DNA of 6,227 nt. Source: Spirochaetota bacterium. Its GTDB lineage: Bacteria; Spirochaetota; B62-G9. Made by a program: the position numbers and the translations under genes. The stretch lies in NCBI GenBank assembly GCA_026990615.1, contig JALXDB010000217.1:1-6227 (forward strand), read 5' to 3'. Of the stretch, positions 1 to 6,227 are shown piece after piece (within the stretch, counting starts at the first letter, position 1; every line of letters begins with the position of its first letter). The notes under the pieces were generated by a model. The model did no database searches and was not told the DNA's origin. It saw only the letters and a program-made list of their open reading frames with translations.

Positions 1-338
1 AATAATTGCAATAAAAAACTGGATGCCAAGTTTTACATAAAATGTTAACAGCATATATGGTGCAAACATAAATAATGAAGCATAAGCGATGTGAAATATT
101 TTGGTGGTATTATATATGTTATCCGTTCGTTGAAAAAGAAATTTTGGAGATTGCGAATCAATTATTACAGAACTGATAAATGTTTTATAGCCCGGAAAAT
201 CTGGAAAAAGGATTTTATTGTAATAGGATTGAGGCTGAATAGTATGGATCTAGTTCAAATTGATTGTTTAGGTAATGGATATTTTTACAATGTTCTAATC
301 TTATGCTGGAGCTATACTTCTGTAAAAATATTTAAGTA

Positions 339-382
339 AATGGTGTAGCCTGCTGCACTGTTATACCATTATGATGGTTTTT
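339..382 (+). other. Weak overlapping inverted repeats followed by a short T-run
   Basis: AATGGTGTA (339-347) can pair with TATACCATT (362-370), giving nine pairs including one G-T wobble. The overlapping ACCAT (365-369) can instead pair with ATGGT (374-378) across a 4-nt loop, and that second stem runs straight into a T-run (378-382). The two stems share the same bases and are mutually exclusive. They are AT-rich and weak, so this may be chance in a low-complexity region. If the region is transcribed on the plus strand, it is the only terminator- or attenuator-like structure I can see upstream of the large gene. Confidence 0.2.
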
Positions 383-551
383 AAAAGATGTTTCAATTTT
401 TGATAACAATTAATTGAGTAAAATTCAGGTTTTAAATATTGTTTGATATAGTGTGCTACACGCCACTTTTATAGTATTGAAAACATAACAATATTGACTT
501 TAGTAAATCAGAATTGAAGGCTAGATATTGGCTTTAATAATCCATAGTTTT

Positions 552-555
552 AGGG
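552..555 (+). promoter_or_regulatory. Shine-Dalgarno site that favours the second ATG of the envelope protein gene
   Basis: AGGG lies 6 nt before the ATG at 562. It directly abuts the alternative in-frame ATG at 556, which is too close for use. This spacing supports 562 as the start. An in-frame stop (TAA, 538-540) rules out a start further upstream than that. Confidence 0.5.
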
Positions 556-561
556 ATGCAT

Positions 562-3558
562 ATGCAAAACAGGAGAGACTATATAATACTGAGTGTATTG
601 ATATTCACTGTACTACTCATTTTTTCAGCTCAGAGTGGCCAATCCTCTTTCACACCGGAAATTTCACTGGAAATTGAAAAAGGTTATAGCTCTTTAGCTT
701 CTGCTAACTCATTTGATAAACTTCAACCGTGTCTTACCTCAGAGAAATCCTGCGGTACCACAGGCCTTATGCTTGAAGACCAGAATATTAGATATAAATG
801 GTTGTATTACGAAACCGATCATTTCAAGGTGATATATCCGGATAAGTATTTGAGTCTGGCATATATGATAGGTGAGATCTCCGAAGATGTATACAGTAAA
901 CTATCCTCTCTCACACATCTTAAGCCTGAGAAAAAGATTACTGTTCTTATCTCGGATTCTCAGGACAATCCCAACGGATATGTAACACTGGGACCGGAAG
1001 GGCTCTTTGTTACTGTTTATGCTATAAGACCGTACAGTGCTTTTTCTTATAACCTCGATGAGTATAAATTGTGGTATGAGACTCTTATGTCCCATGAACT
1101 TGCGCATATTTTTCACTTCCGTCAGAGTAAAAAGTTTGCGAATGGAGTAAGATCGGTCTTCGGAGAGATATTTTTCCCGAACGGTATAACACCTGTATTT
1201 TACAGGGAAGGGTTTGCAACATACTTTGAAACGCTTTACTGCGGGGTGGGAAGGGGAAAATCATCGTTCACCGAAATGATGATTCGCGAAGCTTTTGAAA
1301 AGCATCCATTAAACGGGAAGATTTACATTGACAGGTATTCCTCAAGACCTAGAATCTGGCCGTATACGATGGGGTGTTACATGTACGGGGTATCCTTTTT
1401 TGATTATCTGTCGGATGAGTACGGTAATGACGTGCCGTTTAAAATAAACAGGCTGAGCGGAAACATTCCTGTATATTCTTTTGATAGATCTTTTAAAGAG
1501 ATTACGGGCGCTAAAATATCGGATTTATGGGATAACTGGCTTTATGAAAAAAGCAGAGAATCCTCTGAATTGATTGAGCAGATAAAAAATCGCAATAACG
1601 GGGTGAGTAAAATTAAACCGATTTCCGCAGGTAGCGGATGGATCGGTTCAGTAGCGGTAACCAGGGATGGGAAAAAAGTTTTTTATTCCATACTTACCGA
1701 TGAAGGCGAATATGGACTTTACTGCAACGATTTATCCTCTGCAAAAACAGAACTCATCAAAAGAAACATCCTCTGTTCTTCTATCCGGATTATTTATAGA
1801 AATAAAAGACCTGCGGGACTACTATACGTGAGGGAGGATTTTGAAACCAACTTTGAACGTAAAAACCTGTACTTTTTTGATTTAAAGACCCGAACTGAAG
1901 ATAAATTGACGGAAGGCGGCTATGTTGAGGAAGCTGACTTATTTAAAGACAACGATAGAAGGAGAGAAAATGCCAGGAGAATTCTTATAGTTAAAAACTC
2001 TTCAGGCGGGTCTGTTTTGTATGTGGCAGATTTTTTTATTACACCAGGCGGTCCTACTGTAAAAATATTAAAAAAACTTGACTCAGGGGCGCTGGGCTTA
2101 AAAAGATACAATTTCGAAACTCCATCAATCCTTTATGGTTCGGGAAAGATTGCATTTTCCGTTAAAGATGAAGGCGGGTCCAGATTTTTAGCGGTTGGAA
2201 ATATAGACAGGAGGGGAAACATAGCAGGATTAATGCGGGTAACAGGATTAAACTACAGTGCATATATGCCAAAATGGGTCGATGAAAATCGATTAATCTT
2301 TATTTCGGATAAAAATGGCGTATATAATCTTTATCTCCTGGATTTGAAAAAGAATAGAATTTCAAGAATTACCAATGTTGTTTCAGGTATTTTTGATTTT
2401 GATATTTCGGGAACCGGCCTTGTAGTTTGCAAAATATACAGTTCGAATGGCTTTTATTTAGGAGCAGGAAGGGATCTAATCAAGGGGTGGTATTCAAAAT
2501 TATCTGCTGAAACGGAGCCGCTCTTTTCTACCAAAAGGAAGGATGAAGCGTTTAAAGATGCTTATGCAAACATAGCAGCAAGATCAAAGAGGTACCGCTC
2601 GACTGATTACATTTTTCCCTGTTTCTGGTCTCCCTTCGTCGCCGGTAATGGTATTTATTCAGGGGTGGGATTTTTTACGGCAAACTCCGATTATATCGGC
2701 AGGTTTGGTTATTCTGTTGGAATAGCCTATGATTTTTATGACAACAGTTTTAAAACCTCGGTTGAGGGAAGCTATTCCTGGCCTGATTTCGATGTTTTTG
2801 GGAAACTGCTTTTCAGGTATGAAAGGGGGGTTCAGCCGGCCTATCATTTTGGAATAAAGAAAGAAATAATCCGATCGTCCTTTCTAACATATGGAGGGGT
2901 TGGTTATCTCTATGAAGGAGGGTACGGAGGGATTGATTTTGATGTTAACTACAGTTCGGTAAGGTATTCGTATATGTGGGCATGGCCTATCAGTGGATTT
3001 TTTGTTAAAAGTAGTAGCTATTTTAATTTTAAACCCCAGATGTTTATTCTGGAAGGTCTAGCCATATCTTACAATTTTAATATAAAAAATGCTGGATTTT
3101 TCAATATTCGTGGAGAGGTATTAACGGATTTCGGGGGGCAGAGTGGATTTGTTTATACCGGACGCGCTAAAGGCTACCTCTATGCTCCTTTAAATGGGAT
3201 TTTATCTACCGGGTATCCCGATAGGGTGTATGGTTCCCTTGCTATGAAACAGGTGTTTAGATATACTATACCCCTTGTATCTATTGAAAGAGGATTATCT
3301 ATATTTCCTTTGTACTTTAACAGTGTGCTGTTTTCTGTATACGAGACCAACTATCAGATCGGTGGTATTGTGCCCGCCTCTCCCAACAACTTTTTTGAAG
3401 ATATTTACAAAGGATTTAGATTCTCCCTTGCGGCCGAGATTGTTTTAAATTTAACTCTAATGTACGATGTATTGGGAAGGATTAGTGCTGGATATGAGGT
3501 CTCTCCGATGTACGGAGGGGTTAACAGGATTTATATAAGGTTTGGTTTTTCTATGTGA
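562..3558 (+). CDS. Exported gluzincin peptidase / beta-propeller / outer-membrane beta-barrel protein
   Basis: This 998-residue protein (numbered from ATG 562; ATG 556 would add two residues) has three parts. A signal peptide comes first: basic NRR, a hydrophobic run at about 7-22, and a likely cleavage after FSA at about residue 23. Residues about 80-340 look like a peptidase-MA-type gluzincin zinc peptidase. They carry HELAH (H178, E179, H182) and a downstream REGFATYFE whose E216 fits the third zinc ligand, so the catalytic set appears intact. Residues about 350-650 hold repeats of TolB/WD40 propeller type, such as a P-x-W-x-x-x-x-x-L-x-F-x-S-D blade near 570-585. Residues about 695-998 are rich in glycine, aromatic and alternating hydrophobic residues, as in an outer-membrane barrel of Omp85/surface-antigen style. 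The inferred location is the outer membrane, with the propeller and peptidase on one face. C57 and C64 could form a disulfide. No POTRA domains are evident. The substrate is unknown. The metallopeptidase assignment is strong, the propeller good and the barrel moderate. Confidence 0.85.
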   Translation: MQNRRDYIILSVLIFTVLLIFSAQSGQSSFTPEISLEIEKGYSSLASANSFDKLQPCLTSEKSCGTTGLMLEDQNIRYKWLYYETDHFKVIYPDKYLSLAYMIGEISEDVYSKLSSLTHLKPEKKITVLISDSQDNPNGYVTLGPEGLFVTVYAIRPYSAFSYNLDEYKLWYETLMSHELAHIFHFRQSKKFANGVRSVFGEIFFPNGITPVFYREGFATYFETLYCGVGRGKSSFTEMMIREAFEKHPLNGKIYIDRYSSRPRIWPYTMGCYMYGVSFFDYLSDEYGNDVPFKINRLSGNIPVYSFDRSFKEITGAKISDLWDNWLYEKSRESSELIEQIKNRNNGVSKIKPISAGSGWIGSVAVTRDGKKVFYSILTDEGEYGLYCNDLSSAKTELIKRNILCSSIRIIYRNKRPAGLLYVREDFETNFERKNLYFFDLKTRTEDKLTEGGYVEEADLFKDNDRRRENARRILIVKNSSGGSVLYVADFFITPGGPTVKILKKLDSGALGLKRYNFETPSILYGSGKIAFSVKDEGGSRFLAVGNIDRRGNIAGLMRVTGLNYSAYMPKWVDENRLIFISDKNGVYNLYLLDLKKNRISRITNVVSGIFDFDISGTGLVVCKIYSSNGFYLGAGRDLIKGWYSKLSAETEPLFSTKRKDEAFKDAYANIAARSKRYRSTDYIFPCFWSPFVAGNGIYSGVGFFTANSDYIGRFGYSVGIAYDFYDNSFKTSVEGSYSWPDFDVFGKLLFRYERGVQPAYHFGIKKEIIRSSFLTYGGVGYLYEGGYGGIDFDVNYSSVRYSYMWAWPISGFFVKSSSYFNFKPQMFILEGLAISYNFNIKNAGFFNIRGEVLTDFGGQSGFVYTGRAKGYLYAPLNGILSTGYPDRVYGSLAMKQVFRYTIPLVSIERGLSIFPLYFNSVLFSVYETNYQIGGIVPASPNNFFEDIYKGFRFSLAAEIVLNLTLMYDVLGRISAGYEVSPMYGGVNRIYIRFGFSM

Positions 3559-4705
3559 TAACAATATCCGAGTACAGTTTAAGGTACTCCTCTGCAGTTT
3601 TATCCCATGAGAACTCAGCGGCCCTTTTCTTCCCTTTTTTTATCAGTTCTTTTCTTAGATTTTTATCGTTCAGAAGCTTTTTCATGGCTCTGTATATATC
3701 TTCAGTATCTTCGGGATTTATTAAGAGGGCAGCATCTCCTGCCACCTCTGATAAAGCAGTTGAGAAAGAGGTTATTACCGGAGTTCCCGAATTCATTGCC
3801 TCTAATACGGGAATTCCAAAACCCTCGTAAAGTGAGGGATAAACAAAGATATCCGCCATTGAAAAAAGTGTATCCAGCTCTTCATCCGTGATAAATCCTG
3901 TGAATACAACCCTGTCTTCAAGTTTCTCCTCCGCTACTGCTATGTCGCAGAGCCTCTTCATCTTCTCCTGATATGGAGCGCCCGATACTTTACCGGTTAT
4001 TATTAGCTTGCCCTCGTAGTTTTCCCTTCTTACAAGCAAGGCAAATGCGTGGATAAGCCGTACTATATTTTTCCTTTCGTGAATTCCGCCTACGTTTAAA
4101 ATAAAACCATCTTTAATCCCGTACCTGTTTCTTAGATTTTCTTTATCAGCCGATGATGGTTTGTATGGATTTCGTATCCCGTTGTATATGACTCTTATCT
4201 TCTGTTTCGGAACGCCCACCTTTTTTGAAATATCTTCTTTGGAAAAGTTCGATACCGTTGTAATAACTGTGTTTAGCCGGCAGGCAAGTTTAATGGCCGG
4301 TTTATACACAAATATGTTTCTCAGAAGCCCCATTGCTTCCCTGTATGTAAAGGGTATAACGTCATGGACGGTCAGTACAGTTGGAACGTGCTTTCTAAAG
4401 GGGAAGCTCCAGTTGTAAGGAAAATGTATCAGATCTGCATCCTCCACTGCAGCTATCCTTTGTATTTTAAAAATATCGAGCATCGCATTTTTCAATGACA
4501 TTACATGGGATTTAACGGATAATGGGATATGTTTTATATTTTTATTTTCCCTGAAGATCTCCTGCACTTCGTCAATTCTGCCCTTCTTTGACAGCAGAAC
4601 AACATCTATTCCCTTTTCCGTTATTCTTTTTACTATCTGGATGACTCCCTGTTCTACACCTCCGACAACTCCATCGTATTTGCGAAAGTCCATAACAATT
4701 TTCAT
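3551..4705 (-). CDS. Glycosyltransferase, GT4 family (GT-B fold)
   Basis: This complete 384-residue cytoplasmic protein has the usual length for a retaining GT4 enzyme, which transfers a sugar from a nucleotide donor to a lipid-linked or polysaccharide acceptor. The N-terminal Rossmann-like half begins MKIVMDFR and has a glycine-rich GGVEQ loop at 15-19 (family form GGxE), HDV at 114-116 and the VSNFSKED segment at 151-158. The C-terminal donor-binding half carries GGIHERKN (206-213, with R211 and K212 in the usual phosphate-contacting place) and the E-x7-E motif EGFGIPVLE (E294, E302). No transmembrane segment or signal peptide is seen. The ATG at 4705 has AGGAGA upstream; a second ATG at codon 5 would remove the first beta-strand. 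It lies downstream of the GH130 gene on the same strand, with no visible terminator between them, and overlaps the convergent envelope gene by 8 bp. The donor and acceptor cannot be read from sequence. The mannoside-related neighbour makes a mannosyltransferase possible, but this is only inference. Confidence 0.92.
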   Translation of the reverse strand: MKIVMDFRKYDGVVGGVEQGVIQIVKRITEKGIDVVLLSKKGRIDEVQEIFRENKNIKHIPLSVKSHVMSLKNAMLDIFKIQRIAAVEDADLIHFPYNWSFPFRKHVPTVLTVHDVIPFTYREAMGLLRNIFVYKPAIKLACRLNTVITTVSNFSKEDISKKVGVPKQKIRVIYNGIRNPYKPSSADKENLRNRYGIKDGFILNVGGIHERKNIVRLIHAFALLVRRENYEGKLIITGKVSGAPYQEKMKRLCDIAVAEEKLEDRVVFTGFITDEELDTLFSMADIFVYPSLYEGFGIPVLEAMNSGTPVITSFSTALSEVAGDAALLINPEDTEDIYRAMKKLLNDKNLRKELIKKGKKRAAEFSWDKTAEEYLKLYSDIVIT

Positions 4706-4716
4706 ATCTGTATCGA

Positions 4717-4722
4717 TCTCCT
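4717..4722 (-). promoter_or_regulatory. Shine-Dalgarno site of the glycosyltransferase gene
   Basis: Read on the minus strand this is AGGAGA, 11 nt before the ATG at 4705. The spacing is slightly long but usable. The whole gap between the GH130 stop and this ATG (4706-4783) shows no terminator hairpin and no clear promoter, which supports read-through from the GH130 gene. Confidence 0.5.
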
Positions 4723-4783
4723 AGGTTTTGTTTTTCCTGCTTTATCTTTGAAACAATGTATTCTTTAACTACTAAACTTTCTC

Positions 4784-5830
4784 TTACCAGTCAAGGCTTT
4801 CTAAAAGAGTTTTTGTGTCAGTTATGGCAACACAGCTAACCTCGTCGGCTGCTCCATAGTATATGTAAACCTTTCCGTCTTTTTCCACCACTCCGTTTGA
4901 AAATACAACATTGCCAAAAAAACCCTCTATTTCATACTTTTCCGTCGGTATTATCAGTGGTTTTGTGGCTCTTTTCACTACACGCCAGGGTTCATTTAAA
5001 TCCAACAGCATGGTGAAGAGAGAGTATTTGCTATTGTCTCCCTTTCCGTGGTAGATTATAAGCCAGCCTTCATCGGTTTTCAAAGGGGGAGCACCACCGC
5101 CTATTTTCATAGATTCCCACTCATTGTCTCTCGGTCTTGCAATACATCTGTGCTGTCCCCAGTGCAGTAGGTCAGGCGATTCGGCATACCAGATAGATGC
5201 TTTGCCAAAGCCGGAGTTATTGGGCCTATGCAGGGCTATATACTTTCCATTTACCTTTTCAGGGAATATTGCTACGTCCTTGTTTTCAGGATGAAATATA
5301 AGGCCTAGTTTTTTTACATCTATAAAATCTTCGGTTACGCATAGAGCAGTGGCCCATGAGTCTCTTGATATTGCTGTATAGTTGATATAGTATTTGTCGT
5401 TTATCTTCGTTATTCTTGCATCTTCTGTTCCATACTCTTCCCACTCGAATGTGGGGTAGATGAAGGGATGTTCATCCACCGTGAAATGTATTCCGTCCTT
5501 GCTTCTTGCAATTCTTATATGACTCATTGATGAAAGGTAATCTCTGCCTCTGTAGAATACACCCCTTGTATCCTTTAATCTTAGATCCGGATCATCGTTT
5601 TTAATTTCAAGAATATCGGGATGAGGCTTTCCATTATCAAATCTATACACAGGCACTCTAACATACCCCTGTTTCTGGGTGCACCTTTCTGAAACTCTCA
5701 GAAGAAGAAGAATTTCTTCTTTAAATAGAGTGGCCCCGGGATTAAAAGCTCCAAGAACCTCGTATCCATCCATCGATGGTTTAACATCGGTGGGTTTAAC
5801 AACCGGGTTTTCTTCTGCTTTGTATAACAC
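4784..5830 (-). CDS. GH130-family glycosidase, probable beta-mannoside phosphorylase
   Basis: Characterised GH130 enzymes mostly cleave beta-mannosidic bonds with phosphate to release mannose 1-phosphate; a minority are hydrolases. Numbering here is from the GTG at 5830 (348 residues, normal for the family). Family motifs appear in order around the five-bladed propeller: FNPGA (29-33), LLLRVSER (42-49), SHIRIARSKDGIHF (103-116), GTEDARI (134-140), FPEK (189-192), HRP (201-203), KIGGGAPPL (242-250), YHG (260-262) and YYGAAD (324-329). D137 in EDARI matches the family's catalytic acid. The basic residues R45, R49, K192, H201 and R202 favour a phosphorylase over a hydrolase. The usual EDPR is EDAR here. 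There is no signal peptide, so it acts in the cytoplasm. A GTG at 5845 is in frame, but it sits just before AGGAGG, whereas the GTG at 5830 follows that site by 6 nt and is the better start. It lies 1 nt after the kinase stop and upstream of the glycosyltransferase gene. Exact linkage and substrate are not determined. Confidence 0.88.
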   Translation of the reverse strand: MLYKAEENPVVKPTDVKPSMDGYEVLGAFNPGATLFKEEILLLLRVSERCTQKQGYVRVPVYRFDNGKPHPDILEIKNDDPDLRLKDTRGVFYRGRDYLSSMSHIRIARSKDGIHFTVDEHPFIYPTFEWEEYGTEDARITKINDKYYINYTAISRDSWATALCVTEDFIDVKKLGLIFHPENKDVAIFPEKVNGKYIALHRPNNSGFGKASIWYAESPDLLHWGQHRCIARPRDNEWESMKIGGGAPPLKTDEGWLIIYHGKGDNSKYSLFTMLLDLNEPWRVVKRATKPLIIPTEKYEIEGFFGNVVFSNGVVEKDGKVYIYYGAADEVSCVAITDTKTLLESLDW

Positions 5831-5831
5831 T

Positions 5832-6227
5832 TTATACCTCCTCACTTCTTTTCACCTTTGGTAATGTGAAGTAGAAAATAGTGTATTTACCCTTTTCAGA
5901 TTGAACTGATATTGAGCAGTTTGCTTTATCAAGGATTCTCTTTACTATCGCAAGGCCTATGCCGTAGCCCTTGCCGTTTCGATTTTCGCGTTGAAAAATA
6001 TCAAATATTACAGGGAGCTTTTCTTTTGATATTCCAATTCCGTTATCCTCTACAAACAATTTGACAAAATCACCTGTATCCTCAAGAACTCCAATTCTGA
6101 TATATGACCCTTCTGTATTTTTTGAATATTTTACAGCGTTGTCTATGAGATTGTAAAATATCTGTTTCAGGCCATCACGGTAGAAGTAAACATCGGGCAG
6201 GTTTTCTTCAATCTCGAGTTTTATTTT
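5832..6227 (-). CDS. Sensor histidine kinase, C-terminal ATPase domain (5' end outside the window)
   Basis: The reading frame is open to the window edge, so only the last 131 residues are present; the start, the sensor part and the phospho-accepting histidine (DHp) helix lie beyond 6227. What remains is an almost complete HATPase_c (GHKL) domain that binds ATP for autophosphorylation. It has an N box with KQIFYNLIDNAVKYS (residues 21-35 of the visible part, N26 and N30), a G1 box DNGIGI (61-66), an F box IFDIFQR (74-80) and a G2 box GKGYGIGLAI (85-94). All key residues are intact, so this is not a pseudogene. A TTG at 6059 could be mistaken for a start, but it would cut through the ATPase domain before the G1 box. 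The gene ends 1 nt before the preferred GH130 start. Its response regulator and signal are unknown and lie outside the window. Confidence 0.9.
   Translation of the reverse strand, partial: KIKLEIEENLPDVYFYRDGLKQIFYNLIDNAVKYSKNTEGSYIRIGVLEDTGDFVKLFVEDNGIGISKEKLPVIFDIFQRENRNGKGYGIGLAIVKRILDKANCSISVQSEKGKYTIFYFTLPKVKRSEEV
5837..5842 (-). promoter_or_regulatory. Strong Shine-Dalgarno site that decides the GH130 start
   Basis: Minus-strand AGGAGG followed by T, with 6 nt to the GTG at 5830. It lies within the last codons of the histidine kinase gene, so ribosomes finishing the kinase could restart directly on the GH130 gene. It falls inside the longer GH130 frame that begins at 5845, which argues against that longer start. 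Confidence 0.75.

Larger units (their letters stand above)
1..561. other. AT-rich non-coding region upstream of the large envelope protein gene
   Basis: I see no convincing gene here. The stretch is visibly richer in A and T than the genes to its right. It contains an open frame at 91-339 (+, GTG start, 82 codons) that has no Shine-Dalgarno site and no recognisable complete domain, so I do not call it a gene; a possible decayed origin is discussed in the findings. An 8-bp palindrome TGTTAACA lies at 43-50. A TTGACT hexamer at 494-499 resembles a -35 box, but the nearest -10-like sequence (TAGATA, 522-527) is 22 nt away, too far for a standard sigma-70 promoter, so no promoter is called. The promoter of the downstream gene is nevertheless expected somewhere in this region. 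Confidence 0.6.

Noticed and set aside
91..339. 82-codon open frame on the plus strand as a functional gene
   Set aside because: It has a GTG start with no ribosome site, lies in AT-rich sequence, and matches no full domain; at most it is a remnant, so it is kept only as a speculative finding.
494..527. TTGACT / TAGATA as a sigma-70 promoter for the envelope gene
   Set aside because: The spacer is 22 nt, and the -10 match is only three of six bases.
901..2847. Minus-strand open frames inside the large envelope gene
   Set aside because: They are short antisense frames without domains, within a gene whose own frame shows conserved motifs throughout.
3501..3519. Inverted repeat CTCTCCG / CGGAGGG with a 5-nt loop as a terminator
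   Set aside because: It lies inside the coding sequence of the envelope protein and has no T-run on either strand; probably a codon coincidence.
3555..3891. Plus-strand open frames opposite the glycosyltransferase
   Set aside because: They are antisense to a gene with clear GT4 motifs, overlap each other in different frames and have no ribosome sites.
5832..6059. A 75-residue protein starting at TTG 6059
   Set aside because: The frame continues without a stop to the window edge and encodes the N box of the same ATPase domain, so this is the tail of a longer kinase.

Overview
The window looks like chromosome from a diderm (Gram-negative-type), low-to-moderate GC bacterium. The evidence is a secreted protein that ends in a predicted outer-membrane beta-barrel, clear Shine-Dalgarno sites (AGGAGG, AGGAGA), and tight gene packing outside the first 560 bases. 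I cannot name the phylum or species from sequence alone, and there are no rRNA, tRNA, CRISPR or insertion-sequence signals.

Layout: bases 1-561 are markedly AT-rich and hold no convincing gene, only weak inverted repeats and a small open frame that may be a decayed coding remnant. Bases 562-3558 (+) encode one large exported protein. It has a signal peptide, a gluzincin-type zinc peptidase domain (HELAH plus a downstream EGxAxYxE glutamate), a TolB/WD40-like beta-propeller region and a C-terminal beta-barrel. Its stop codon overlaps, tail to tail by 8 bp, the end of a minus-strand gene set.

The minus-strand set, read from the right edge leftwards, is: the C-terminal ATPase part of a sensor histidine kinase (5832-6227, cut by the window edge); a GH130-family beta-mannoside phosphorylase-like protein (4784-5830); and a GT4-family glycosyltransferase (3551-4705). 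Kinase and GH130 genes are 1 nt apart, with the GH130 Shine-Dalgarno inside the kinase 3' end, so they are probably translationally coupled. The glycosyltransferase follows after 77-78 nt with no visible terminator, so the three probably form one operon.

The minus-strand genes combine glycan synthesis (sugar-nucleotide transferase), glycan or oligosaccharide turnover (phosphorylase) and signalling. The plus-strand protein acts at the cell envelope. A joint pathway is not demonstrated. The most unusual item is the peptidase-propeller-barrel chain.
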